A DNA stretch of 64,000 nucleotides from Owenia fusiformis (GCA_903813345.2 CAIIXF020000012.1:27666684-27730683); one strand, 5' to 3'; shown: positions 47,560-59,339, counted from the stretch's first letter. Numbers and translations: made by a program. Notes: generated from the letters alone by a model not told the origin.

Positions 47560-48530
47560 TACACTGCCATCTTTTTATCAAGGGTGAGTTTTAAACGAAA
47601 GTGAAATTAAAATTGTGATTCTTGTAAAAGCATGGGATTTCAACTTTCTAGTTGAAAGCCCATGGTAAGAGTAAATGAATGTTCAAAGGATATTCAGCAT
47701 TATGTCAATGGGGATTTAGCCCGACCTTTTTAGACAACTAGAAAGTGATTAGAATTTGAATAAAGGTAATTAACGATGCAAAACAAAGTTGTTTTGATAG
47801 AAAATTACACACAGAATTCATAAATGCCATCAAATAGAATAAAAGGTTAGTCTTTAATGGTTAAAAATGCAAATCTCCTAAAATTTCATTAAAAACGATC
47901 AAAGCTATATTGAAAATGTGGCGTGACGTCGTAGATCTGATGTCAATGTCAATTAAATTCCGGGTTACATGTTATTTACCTATAACATATACATGTACAA
48001 AGTATGGAATAAAGAATGTTATCTAGTTATGTCTCGTTCCATTGTGAGGTACACAAATCTGCTCATCAAGGTACATGTACTATGACTAAAGGAATACATT
48101 GGTTGCAAAGCATATTAATGTTAACATGAAAATATGTTAACATGCAAAGCTTGCACTCCCGCTTGCACTATCTCTTGTTGGAATTGGTCCTCAAGCATCA
48201 GATTTTTTCTAAAAATCCCAGTAGCGCATACTTTATTCGAGGAACCTAGACAATCTATAAATGTGATAACCCATAAGAATTCCACGCATACTTGAAAAAT
48301 TGAGCACTATGAACTTATGAAAACTTCACCTATTGTGGACTTTATTATGGGATATTATATTTGAGATGGTAAAGAATATTGGTACAATTGTACCTGTTGC
48401 TTTCAATTTTATGGCACCTTTTCCTAGCAAAATAATCTGGGGAACTCTATCACAAACAGATTGAAGTATTGAACTGTTGAATACAATCAATAAACCAGAA
48501 CAACGGCAACGCCAAAGCGTAGCGAATCCC
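47560..48530. other. Intergenic, no gene
   Basis: It contains one copy of TTTCTAGTTGAAAGCCCATGG (related to 11893-11925) near 47645. The rest is AT-rich and unassigned. Confidence 0.4.
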
Positions 48531-48539
48531 ATCGAACAT

Positions 48540-50215
48540 TTTTCAAAAGGGGCACCTTCTACCAAAAGTGTCATTAGACAGTGTGCCATGCTTATAATAT
48601 TCACATACCAAATATGAACAAAATCGCTCAACTAATTTTCGAGTTATAGTAAAATACGTTAAAATGGTGGCCATTTTGAAAAATGCCTTCAACCAAAAGT
48701 ATCATTAGACAGTGTGCCATGCTTATAGTATTCACATACCAAATATGAACAAAATCGCTCCACTACTTTTCGAGTTATAGTAAAATAAGTTAAAATGGCA
48801 GCCATTTTTCAAAATGTCCGCCATTTTTCAAAATGGCCACCTTCTACCAAAAGTGTCATTAGACAGTGTGCCATGCTTACAGTATTCACATACCGAATAT
48901 GAACAAAATCGCTCCACTACTTTTCGAGTTATAGTAAAAGAAAATACGTTAAAATGGCGGCCATTTTGAAAGGTAGAGATTAAAAGGTGGATTGGATCGA
49001 GTGGATTGGATTCATGTAAAAGGTGGACTGGATCGGGAATCTTCAAAATGTGGAATTTCTTTAAAAAAAATCTGTTGATCTCCCTCTAAACAATTTTCCT
49101 CTACAGTATTACAGGTCCCTTTTGAGAAATCAGAACAAAGCAATGACAAATACATACTCCAATTAGTTCATGGACACTCTTAAGTATTTAACCGCTTTCT
49201 GTAAATCAACTTTTGTAAGACATAGATCTTTAGAAAAAGAAAACCTGTCATTCAAATTAATGTGTGAATGTTCACAAAACATTTCTGGTATGTTCAGTTT
49301 GGATTGAAAACAGATGATATGGATCTTCAAACCAGTCTGCCTTATGATTTATGAAATGTCTCAAATTACACTTGGAATGAATAAGATCGTGTATCAGAAA
49401 GCGGGTACCAGGTCATCCTTCTAGCCCACCGAAGCAAAATAATATTACATCTATTATTTGACATTGTGCAAGTGAAGAGAGCACCAATCTTCCTAAAGGG
49501 AGATCAATAGAATTTTTTAAAGGAAAATCCATATTTTGAAGATAGCCAATCCAATCCACATTTTACATGAATCCAATCCACTCGATCCAATCCACCTTTT
49601 AATCTTTACCTTTTGAAAAATGACCGCCCTCTACCAAAAGTGTCATTAGACAGTATGCCATGCTTATACGTATTCACATACCAAATATGAACAAAATCGC
49701 TCCACTACTTTTCGAGTTATAGTAAAATACGTTAAATGGTGGCTATTTTTCAAAATGGCCGCCTTCTACCAAAAGTGTCATTAGACAGTGTGCCATGCTT
49801 ATAGTATTCACATACCAAATATGAACAAAATCGCTCTACTACTTTTCGAGTTACAGCAAAAATCGTAAAATAACGAGTAAAGGCCGCCATTTTTCAAGAT
49901 GGCTGCCATGTGCTTTTTTTAATATCTACATTTCTAGCTTTATTAATGTCCTATATAATTTTTTTTACATTTAAAACATATTGCTATTACAGTTTTACAT
50001 ATTGCACCTAAATTACTGTAAAATCGGCACTAAAATGGCCACCATTTTTAAATGAGCAGCCATTTTGAAAATCGACTTTCGAGCAGAACTTCTACCCCCA
50101 TAGGGTATATGTGTACAAAATATGAATACAATCGAGCCAACGATATTTGAGTTATTGCCCGGACGGACGGACGGAGGCGTTCTCTATATCCCTCCGAACT
50201 TCGTTCGATGGGATA
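48540..50215. repeat. Tandem ~145-bp repeat with GGACGGACGG end, interrupted by a MITE
   Basis: Five units (near 48557, 48697, 48850, 49638 and 49777) carry ACCAAAAGTGTCATTAGACA, GTGCCATGCTTA, ATACCAAATATGAACAAAAT and TTTTCGAGTTATAGTAAAAT, followed by TTTTCAAAATGGCCGCC. The block ends near 50160-50213 with CGGACGGACGGACGG and GAACTTCGTTCGATGGGATA. It looks like a non-autonomous transposon with internal tandem units. The small minus-strand frames are read-through. Confidence 0.65.
48970..49612. mobile_element. MITE nested inside the 145-bp tandem array
   Basis: The ends are AAGGTAGAGATTAAAAGGTG and its inverse CACCTTTTAATCTTTACCTT, and the mirrored sequence continues through GGATTGGATCGAGTGGATTG. 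Further in, TGTTGATCTCCCTC faces GGGAGATCAATAG. The tandem array resumes on both sides, so the insertion is later. Confidence 0.75.
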
Positions 50216-51073
50216 ATAAACAAGGGTTTTGGATTTCATTTTTGTTAAAGGGATAAACTCAAGATTTAGTGGAGCGGAAAGCGTAATTCTGAATGATCTA
50301 TAAAATTAAAAACAGAGTTTATGTAGGTCTTCTAGGCCCTTATTCTGGGAATTATTACTTTTGTGATTGAACTTCTTTTTGTCTTGCATTTCATCTTGTG
50401 AATTTTAAACCTCAAATATACAACCATGGACAAATGATTACAAGTTTTTGAATTTATTTTTAAGTCTTTTGTACCATCCATCACATCTAAGTGTAGCACA
50501 AATACATATCCATGAAAAATTGTATACATTTTTCTGATGTATACAATGTAAGTAAATATTAAGGAATAAATAATAGCCTTAACTATACATATTATAAGTA
50601 AAATAAATACTGCAACCTGATTGGTTCAAATCAAGATAGACTAACCAATCAGATTTAACATATTTATACATTCTCATTATGTGTATAGCAAAACTAATAT
50701 AATATCTTATACTAGTATATACTTATACTAGTAATATCTTGTATGTGTTGTACATATATTGAATTTAAAATATATTTACATATATGAGATGAATTATTTA
50801 CAGTCTTTCAATTGCAGATCTAAAAATGTACATACCATCACAAAAAATAAATAATAACATTTCATGAAGATGGGAATAAATTGGAAATTGCTGATTGTTT
50901 ATGATTCGCAAAAATGTGAAAATTAGACCTCAGTCATTTCAAATTCTGCAAATTATAAATCAATGGGATATGTCCAAATCATTCTTTTTTATATTATATT
51001 TAATGTGATGGCCTCTGATTACTCTGGCACCAAGTCTGTCCCCCTCCCTACTATGAGAATTGGGATGAGATGT

Positions 51074-52474
51074 TTATGCTAAGCTAGGAAACAGCTCTGA
51101 AAGACCAGTAAATGAGTCATCCCATACATTGTCTTCATTTAATACAGATGATGTGTCACTATGAGATGACATGCCGTCACTATGAGGAGACATAGCATCA
51201 CCATAGTCACTTGTTGTACTTGAATAACCAGATTCACTCATAGATACAGTTGAAAGTTTAGTTGCCTCAACTGCGCTCCATAGTTCAGAAACAGAGTCTA
51301 CAACATCAGGCGTATCAAGTACAGATGCTTTTCTCTTTCGAGAGTTTTTACTTTTCACATCTGTGGGGGCTACACTTTTGATTTCATAGATGTCATCATT
51401 AGACTTAGAAACAGTTTCTTCCATATCAGAGAGCAAGTCCAAATCATCTTTCATAAGGGCTTCTATGTCCTTGAGTTGAGACAGAGCCTCTTCTGAGAGG
51501 TCTAATGTTACATTTTCCATTGAAAGAACATTGTCAGTTTCCTGCTTTTTAGTGTTAATTTGTGGGGTCTCTTTTATGGGAGTTTCAGACTTGTAATATT
51601 CATGATCGAATTTTATAAGTTCATTGAGGGATTCCAACTCTTTTGCTGTGGTCCCCACCATATTGTTGGTGTCTTTTTGGATGGTGATGGTTTCAGGGGT
51701 CTCAGAGATTTGGTCAATCGCTTTGGGGTCTTCAATTTGGGCGAGGATGTCCAGCCATACGTCAGACTGAGTATCGCTAGTACCGAGATGAATGACATCG
51801 TCATCTTGTAAAGGGCCTGCACTCTGTCCTGCTGCGGAGGAGAGAGTACTGCTGACTCAGGGAGTACAGGCTCTTTCTTGATTTCGACATCGACATCACC
51901 AGTGACTTGCATACCCAGACGTTCGCGGAGCTGAGCATTTTCAAGCTTCAAATGCGACGTTTGTGTCTTCAAGCGATTGTTTTCGTTTACCAGTTGCTTG
52001 TTAAGAGTTTCCATGTCTGAAAGCTGTTGTTCCAGAGTGTCCATTCTCACTTTTTTTCGATCACGTGCAGTCTGAGCAGCAACTCTGTTTTTGAGCTTCC
52101 TGAAAATATACAATGAAACAATATTTTGTAATTCACATATATGACTGCTCTTATATCACAAAAAATGACTGATCACTTCAGTAATGTTTGAGGAAGTGAC
52201 ACACCCACTTCTGAGAAAATTCAAGAAAATTCTTTGAAATCCAATAGCTTTTTTTGTTAATTACCTTCATAGTAATGTAATTAAATTTTTACCTGCGCAT
52301 TATTTTTTCATCTGGTGTCAAATGTGTCAACCTTCGTCGTTTTTTCGGCTCCATATCGTGAAGAAGAGATTCGGCTTGTGAAAACTGAGTCGGCGAAAGA
52401 TTCAGAGATGCCAACGATGCCTGGGTCTTTTTACCCGGCATAGTGGTTACAAGGATTGTGTGTTGAGCTACCAT
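51074..52474 (-). CDS. XBP1: XBP1, IRE1-spliced isoform (XBP1s), 396 residues
   Basis: bZIP transcription factor of the unfolded protein response. Exon 1: 52474-52293; spliceosomal intron 52292-52100 (GT-AG); exon 2: 52099-51074, minus the 17-nt unconventional intron 51851-51835. Total 1191 nt, in frame. The basic region KLKNRVAAQTARDRKK (about 62-77) is as in human XBP1 and is followed by a Leu zipper to ~125. After the splice, XBP1s-like segments follow: ESAAGQSAGP, SDVWLDILAQIEDP, VGTTAKELESLNELIKFDHE, SGYSSTTSDYGDAMSP and the tail WDDSFTGLSELFPSLA, closely like the human activation domain. In the nucleus it switches on ER chaperone and ERAD genes. The start at 52474 has A at -3 and G at +4; Met 52441 is an alternative. 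Confidence 0.95.
51613..52474 (-). CDS. XBP1: XBP1, unspliced isoform (XBP1u), 222 residues
   Basis: Same exons without removal of the 17-nt segment: 52474-52293 joined to 52099-51613 (669 nt). After the bZIP the frame gives a hydrophobic stretch (MTMSFISVLAILSLTYGW), corresponding to the HR2 segment that brings the nascent chain and its mRNA to the ER membrane. The C-terminus, IWWGPQQKSWNPSMNL, resembles the translational-pausing peptide of human XBP1u (W-G-x-x-x-x-SW-x-P-x-MN). In vertebrates XBP1u is short-lived and restrains XBP1s (known). The conserved tail argues that the pausing mechanism works here too (inference). Confidence 0.88.
51835..51851 (-). other. Predicted 17-nt IRE1 intron of XBP1 mRNA
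   Basis: On the message the two cut loops read CAG^CAGU (stem GAGU/ACUC) and CCG^CAGC (stem UCCU/AGGA). Both are 7-nt loops with the CNG^CNGN pattern recognised by IRE1. The excised piece is CAGTACTCTCTCCTCCG, 17 nt. Removal shifts the frame by the same register as the 26-nt vertebrate and 23-nt worm and fly introns, and joins the two frames that match human XBP1s. The second stem can extend past a C-C mismatch into sequence shared with the first stem. Confidence 0.85.
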
Positions 52475-52635
52475 CGTGTTCCTTGGATATTCCTCATCAA
52501 AATGTCACAATCTGCAACAATTTTTGTTCCCTCAAATGGGAATAAATCGTGAAAATCTGGTCCGTCTTCTGATTTACATTTTCTTAGATCGTTCAGTATT
52601 TTATGTGATGAGTTGGAAGGTCGTGTCGATTTCTG

Positions 52636-52683
52636 ATTGGTCGCTAGAATAACATTGACGTCATATCCCAGGCATTTGATTGG
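52636..52683 (-). promoter_or_regulatory. Candidate XBP1 promoter: CRE/ATF site between two CCAAT boxes
   Basis: On the minus strand: CCAAT at 52683-52679, the palindrome TGACGTCA at 52663-52656, and CCAAT at 52640-52636. This is ~160-210 bp upstream of the start codon. CRE/UPRE-like sites plus CCAAT boxes are typical for ATF6/XBP1/NF-Y control of UPR genes (known), but the exact ERSE spacing CCAAT-N9-CCACG is not present. Confidence 0.5.
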
Positions 52684-52855
52684 CTTCTTTAAAATATGGA
52701 ATTTCCCGCATTTTCTGATGCAAGCCTTGTTGTCACTGCCAGGTTGGCAGAAATGACTGTACCAGCGTTGCATCAGCTATTGTGATTTTCAATTGTGTTA
52801 TTCAGGCACCATGCTATCAATACGTATCAAGTATAGCACATGATAAATAGTTAAT

Positions 52856-53262
52856 CACTGGCGGATCTGTGTGTGTGTGTGGGGGGGGGGGGGGGGGGGG
52901 GGGCAGGGGCCCGTCTCCCCCTTGGGTGGGCCCAGAAAAAAAAATTGGGCCTAAAATGTTGAGCCAAAAAAGGCTTTAAGGCCCCAAAATGTGGGCCTTG
53001 TAGGTCATAAATGGGCCTTTAAGGCCTGACTTTTTGATTTAGGCCATACAAATCATTTGAAGATTATTGGCCTCAAAATTTCAATAGTTGGGCCCACTTT
53101 TTTGTTTCAGGGGCCCAAATTTTGAAAAAGTAAGGCCCATTTTTGCTAAATTGGCCAAAAGGCGCATTTTTGAGCCCTTACAAAATTTTGAGGCCCTTAA
53201 AAATAAAACAAAAATCTGGGACCACTAAAGGGCGGGCCCCATGCGCCCCGGATCCGTCACTG
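52856..53262. mobile_element. hAT-like MITE rich in GGCCC words
   Basis: It begins CACTGGCGGATC and ends GGATCCGTCACTG. Near the left end lies a GT run and a G-run of about 27 bp. The body repeats TTGGGCCTAAAATG, AAGGCCC and GGGCCCA words as in 11952-12983. A target duplication is not clear. Confidence 0.6.
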
Positions 53263-53539
53263 AACTAGTAATTAGTGTTTAGACAATGATTTTATTTCAT
53301 TTGCGTAATACCAGAACCAGAATATGATACTTTCATATTATTAGCTTACAAGGATTAAACAGAGGCAGGATCAGATGGGGGTGACATTTATTACAAGCAA
53401 CATGTACAATTGACCTACCCATTGCAATCTATTCCTTATAATCTCAAATACAATATCTCCCAAAAGATTCACGATATGTTATAAATTGGTGAAGTTATAA
53501 GGGAGTCAAAGTGCAAAAATGGGTGAAAAATATATAGTT

Positions 53540-53620
53540 TGAATTCTGACTTAGATTGAACTCATAATATTTTGTGCAACTAGATAGGTGATGGCATTTT
53601 GTCATGTTAATGCCTTGTTA
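53540..53620 (-). mobile_element. Helentron/pearl-like element, terminal fragment (copy D)
   Basis: Only the end is present: GAATTCTGACTTAGATTGAA, CAACTAGATAGGTGATGG, CATTTTGTCATGTTAATGCC, TTGTTA. It matches the ends at 8935-9000 and, inverted, 44754-44830. Confidence 0.65.
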
Positions 53621-55256
53621 ATACATGTTCCCGGGCCCTATGCTACAGGGTGTCCCCGTATCCCAACGTCATCGAGTCAAACATAAAATTACTCTTAGCG
53701 TGATAAAGCAAATACTTTTTAGAATTTGTATAGAATAGACTTCTAAAACTTGCACTTGGTAACTCTGGACTTTTAGAGAAAACTTGTTTCCAAAAATGGG
53801 TGACAAAGATAAACATTCATAGTTTCATGAGGTAACTTTATTCATAGAAAAGCTTTTTTAGTATCAAATCACCATTGTCCATGTTTGGATTTACATTTGT
53901 CTGCATCAATGTTGTCAAGCTACAAGCCCGTGAGTTTTATTGGTGAAGTAAGAGGGAGGTCCACAGACGACGGTCTCATGAAGCAAGACTAGCATCACTC
54001 ATGATCATATGGCCAGTTGAAGCATCTAATAAGATGTCAAATATCGCAGATGCGAGTAGGTAGATACCAGTTTCACCACCAGGTGGCTCGTTCGAGTCAG
54101 ATAGCATGGCGGGTATAGTAGAAAGGTTCCCTTTAACTTAAATTACCGTGGCATCTGTTTTAGTGGTTCAATTTTCATATAACCCTCATATATCTAATAG
54201 TTATGCAAATCAAAATATGTCCAGTAAATGAAAATGTTATCTGACCAATGCAAAAAAATATATTTCACTTTTTGTGTTTTTGTAGCATGGGCTCTATGGA
54301 GAATTAACCCGAACTAGAAACGTTCAAAAATAATTAAATTTTCAAACTTGATAAACAATTTTCGAAACCATATTTCTCGATGTACTTTTACATCATGTAG
54401 ATTTCAAATACTATGTATAACATCGCGGCTTTGAGCCTTTGACTGAATTTTGACATCTAGTCTATTGTTGATTAGCCTTGTAATTTGCGTTCTCTTTATT
54501 TTATCAGTTGGAAAATGGATTTTCTTTATCATTTGCAAGTTTAGCTTTTATCGAAAAAAAGTTTTTGTTAATCCATTTTGGTATACTTTTAGACACATTT
54601 TCGGTACCATTTCAGCAAGTGCTTTTACGAAAACAAAGAATCCTACATAGAATTCCAACCGGCCATTGACCGAGACGCATTCTAGACGGGGGGGGGGGGG
54701 GGGGGTGATTAGCTTCGACTTTTAGTGATCTTAGAAACTTGAACTGGCCTTGCCAGACAATCATCATCGATAGCCGTGAAAAGGATCGATGTATCAAGAT
54801 TTAAGTAAATCAAACTTCAGTTATTGAATCTGTTGCCGGGATCCGTTGTCCTTGCGACTATGTTTTTGAAGCACATTGATACAAGAATCACATTTTATTT
54901 GAATCTTGGCGCCGGGGTGTGTTGTTTTCACTTTAGCTATTGGCTGTACGTCAATGACGATCATTAGGGCCAACGTTTAGGTTTAGGAATGTCAGCAGTC
55001 GGTATGTACAATCTAAAGGGTGTGACATTTGTCCTCAATGGTACTACATCTTGCTCGTTGTGACACGGCCTGTGCCGGTGACACATCTCAGTCGTAGATG
55101 TGTCATTGTGTTTTAACAGTCTCAACAGTTTTGAGCAGTGGTTGACATATCATAGAAGTGAGAGCTTCATAGACCACTCAACTACTCCCAATTAAACAAT
55201 TCCCAATTTGAACATTATTTCAGGACTCTCGGATCTTACTTTGCCATGAAGAATAT
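53621..55256. other. No gene recognised between XBP1 and MVP
   Basis: CTACAGGGTGTCCCCGTATC at 53650 looks like a lone mariner-type terminal repeat. A G-run lies at about 54690-54706. No coding exon is supported. Confidence 0.4.
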
Positions 55257-56554
55257 CACGGTGTATAACCCAAACGCTCCTACATGCACGACGGAGCGTT
55301 ACATTTACGCGGAAACGCTCCGGAGCGAAATAAAATGGCGGCTAATGAAGATTCTACTATGACCGTAATATTGTTTCTCTCGTTTCTCTTACATATCATA
55401 TGTCATGGTGAAATATTATGTACCATTCGATGAACAATACCGTGAGCAAAGATCTTATTTATTCAACTTTTGGTGGTAAACTGTTATTTGCTTGATCAAA
55501 GCTCCGTAGTGTAGATCGAACGAATCTGAAGATGACGATTTGACCACAAATTACGAATTAAAGTAGTATTTCTATGAAAACGTTAATCTTTCTGTTTAAG
55601 CAGTAGATCATAAACTCGTATATTCTCATTTCCTAAAATCCCAGTCCAAATCCATTACTTGTTCTCGAGAAATCGCTTGTTTTCCTCGTAACGCTCCGTC
55701 GATTTAGACCACAATTTTAGAAACGCTCTTACCATTTTGTTTTGATATCATTTTCAGATTATTAGAGAAGAGTTCCGAATCGAATCTATCTCTCAAAAAC
55801 GTGTTGTACTTGTTAGGCAAATTGAAACATCTGAACCTGGTGGTGCTAAACGTGCAACTAGCTGATTAAAGCCTATACATTAGATGATGTCATGCCTACA
55901 TATGTGCTAAATCATAAAACTATAGAAAAAAACGAAAAGTTATATGTGAATTAATCTTTCTTCTATTGATGCCAAGGGGTATAATAGATCTTTTCTTTCT
56001 CTTCCTGAAAAGGAAAGGCAAGCTATATATTTCCTTAACTGATCTAGACCACCGGAGCGTTTCCAATTCACTGTGTTAACCAGATCGGAGCGTTTCTTGA
56101 ATATGAGAATGTCATCATTTTTAAGACTGGATTTTCGGTCATCAAATCACTATTACGATAATGTATGGTGCGTTGAAGCATTGGAATTTGACTAAAATAT
56201 ACGTTGGTGCTCTAATCTTGGCTCAACTAATCACAAGTATCGACAAAAGGGGTTTTGACCGGTAGAATGACAAATGCGTTTTTGAATTTTGATAACTATA
56301 CTGCTTCGTACAGCTCTTCCTAATTGCTTCAAACGTCAACAGCCAGCCACGTACAACATGAATATCACACCCATCGAATGGTATACTCGAAATATGTAAC
56401 TCATACCTCTTATTCCCATTATTGGGGAAATTGTCAGACGGCTCATCATTCCCGCCAGACAGTTTTTCTACTCCGGAGCGTTTCTTTGTTTAATTTCAGT
56501 AATGGAACGCTCCGTCGTGCATGTAGGAGCGTTTGGGTTATACACCGTGAATAT
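55252..56554. mobile_element. 1.3-kb TIR element with 45-bp ends and AATAT target duplication
   Basis: The element spans 55257-56549. It begins CACGGTGTATAACCCAAACG and continues CTCCTACATGCACGACGGAG; the right end is the exact-looking inverse. AATAT flanks both sides (55252-55256 and 56550-56554). The motif GGAGCGTTTC, or its inverse, recurs inside at about 55310, 55690, 56053, 56095 and 56476. No transposase frame is seen, so it is non-autonomous; the superfamily is unknown. Confidence 0.75.
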
Positions 56555-56668
56555 GACCGGTCCCCAATTAAAGTGGGTCAATCACATGACGTCACTTTCG
56601 AGTACTTTGATTGGCTGCATTCTCAAAGGAGCCGACATCAGAAGAACCACTTGCGTCAGTTTTATCAG
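56555..56668 (+). promoter_or_regulatory. Possible MVP promoter and 5' UTR exon
   Basis: ATTGG (inverse CCAAT) at about 56610 is followed by an unexceptional stretch that ends TTTATCAG|GTAATT, a good splice donor at 56669. The MVP coding exon is preceded by a splice acceptor (TTTCCAG, 59333-59339), so an upstream non-coding exon must exist. This is the best candidate I can see, but it is only inference. Confidence 0.3.
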
Positions 56669-59339
56669 GTAATTACAGACAAACTATGTAACAACCGTCG
56701 ATGAAAACTAACTTTAAATTTTACCCTTATTATAGTGTACACTCTGCATAAGTCTCAATTGTTTTTGCAAAGGCATTAACGTATAAAATGGACGATAAAT
56801 GCATATCGAATATTTGGCAGCCATCTTTGAAGCCAAGCAAAGTAAACAACTTCCTGGTGATATCGATCCAAATTTTGACTAGATTTTACATACATATTTC
56901 ATGAATGTCATGTTCTAATGTTATATTATATCCATTGTTTAATATTTATTTTATCATTTTGAACAAACTTTGTAACTTTCTATTGAGCATTAATTGAGAT
57001 ATTATCATCTGAAGTGAGTGCATTTTCACATTTTTTAGCCCAATAGCCAGGTTACCTATTAAATACACTGTAATGATTGTGCAATCTAATTTTTGTAGTG
57101 GAGACTGAATACTGGTGTTTCTGCAAATTGCAGTGTTTAGATAATTGAATTTTTCATTATTCATTCAGATCATAGATCTAATATATTGTGGTACAGTTGC
57201 ACAACTATTTCAAGTTGTTTTCAAGCAATGACATCACTCGACTGACATCAGCAATATTTATAATCCAACCCATGTCAGCATTGTGAGTTTGAATCACCAT
57301 TGGCCACAAGTGTGTTGATGCAATTTCAGCTATAAGTGTATAGCCTATACCCAGCTAGCTGTTTGCATCAGCGTTTCTTGAATTGATAAAACTGGATGAT
57401 TCGTTGTGGTGAAATACTTCATAAACTACTAGCCATAAAGCTTGCAGTATATTCTAGAATTCATTTTAACATACAGCTGAGCGAGAAAGAACATGTCAAT
57501 AGTATAGAAGAAAAAAGCAGTAAAAAGTAGATAAAGATTTACTTTTTAGTAGAATCTCATAGATTTTTTAATGCTGGAATGCACAAAATAATTATTAGAT
57601 ATTCCATCATTAACTAAATATCGGAATAAGTAAAACTGAAACGGAAAAGTTGTGCAGCAGATCTGTTAACTGAAAGCAAATAGGTAAGATGACAAATAGG
57701 CAAGATGGCTAAAGGTAAAATGACAAATAACTAAATGGGTTACAGGGGCGTAGCCAGCTTTCAGTCAGGGGGGTGCGATTGCCCAAAAAAATTGGTTTTC
57801 AGTCAGGGGGGGGTGCAATAGTGGCATAAATAAGCCAAAAATAGGATTTATTTTTATTTTACAAAAATTGATGTAACTTCCTTGAAAATTAAGCTAGAAG
57901 CTTCAAATGAAAAGCATTTTAAAGCTCTTTTCCTCTTCTTCCTCATGGGTCTATTTTGATTGGTTATGGGGGTTTATGGGGCACCCATCGCACCCTGGCT
58001 ATGCCTATGGGTAAGAAGACATGGGGACCTTAACTCTTCCCTTGGCTTCAACCTATATGGTATATGTTGGCGTAAAGGTAAATGGATATGGGGTCAGTGT
58101 GACGTACTCCCCATTGGCAAATAGGCCAGCTAGAAATGTAATGTGATGTTGTCACCATTGAATAGAAACAAGTTGGTTGTAGGATTAGGGGGTGGGTAGA
58201 ATGAGGGGGCGTCTGTTTGAGGAAAGTTTTGCCAATTTTGATGCTTTCAAGCATGGCATAAAAGTATAGAATGATAAACAGTTGTGACCTGTATGATAAA
58301 AAACAACACAATTATTTTTAAGTTACAATTTTTTAATAAAACAATGGGGTAGAACAAAAAAATAAAACTAATTTACAAATTACTTGATTCGGAAAATGTT
58401 GGAAAACACAAATTGTAAAGGGTGTTTTCAAGTATTCATAAATCAGTTAACTCAAAACAAAATATGTACTCTCTAGTCATTTGATGCTTTTCATTTAGAG
58501 GTTTATTTTATCAAAGTTCAGCATGAATTTTATGAGATCTGTTTGTTTTAACATTGAAACGATCATTTACATTTCGTTTTGTATTTGTTTAAGCTATCGC
58601 AAAATTGAACTTTAATATTAACCAGCCAACGAGTTCAAATTACTTGGGAAACTTGGGAAAATTTTGGCATCCAAGTTATTTTCACATAAGCCTTCATAGG
58701 AGGTAAGCTCAGGAACATTTTCATTATTCCATTTTACCAAATCAATTGTCATTTTGATAGATATAATTACAAATGTAATATATAAAAGGACTAATACTAG
58801 ATATTAAAAATATTTTGAGATTCTAAAAGGAGAGACTGGTTCCCAAAATGACTTAACATGGTAAAAAAATGGTACGGCTCTTTGAATCTGAGCACTGTAC
58901 ATGCTTCCATTTAATCTATTGGTATATTTATATATGGAATCTATATCACATAACATTGGATAAGTTCACAGTATTGATCTTAGCGCATTAACCAAACAAT
59001 GTTAATACATATGCATCCTAGACTTGCTCACTATTACATAAATAGTAATGCTGACCATGTGATCTTTTGTGAGATTGCCAAACTGCAAAGCCAATATCAT
59101 TTCCATATGAACCTAAAATGGGAAGCTTTGGACTGTTTTATATTCCTTGCCTTACTTATTATAAGTTCATAGATCGCTAAGGAATTAAGTAAACAATTAA
59201 AAATGAATGCTGTATTCATTCTACATTTAAATTGTTAGGTACAGTACTCTTTGAAAGTGGTATGAGTAGAGAGAGAGAATTTACGCTAAGGCATTAAGCC
59301 TCTCTAAGCAAATCTAATAATGTTTATATCTGTTTCCAG
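56669..59339 (+). other. Presumed first MVP intron / upstream region
   Basis: No coding exon is visible. It contains the MITE at 57743-58008. The rest is AT-rich sequence with only short frames. Confidence 0.4.
57743..58008. mobile_element. hAT-like MITE with CAGGGGCGTAGCCAG end
   Basis: The left end CAGGGGCGTAGCCAGC is mirrored imperfectly by GCACCCTGGCTATGCCTATG. CAGTCAGGGGGGTGCGAT is partly duplicated near the left end. No coding content. Confidence 0.65.

Noticed and set aside
52468-52773. A 101-codon minus-strand frame overlapping the XBP1 start
   Set aside because: It lies over the CRE/CCAAT promoter-like sites and ends across the XBP1 ATG. It has no recognisable domain. At most it includes 5' UTR; I do not support it as a protein.
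56324-56704. A 126-codon plus-strand frame before MVP
   Set aside because: Its first half lies in the TIR element, including its terminal repeat, and there is no domain. The splice donor at 56669 fits a 5' UTR exon better.
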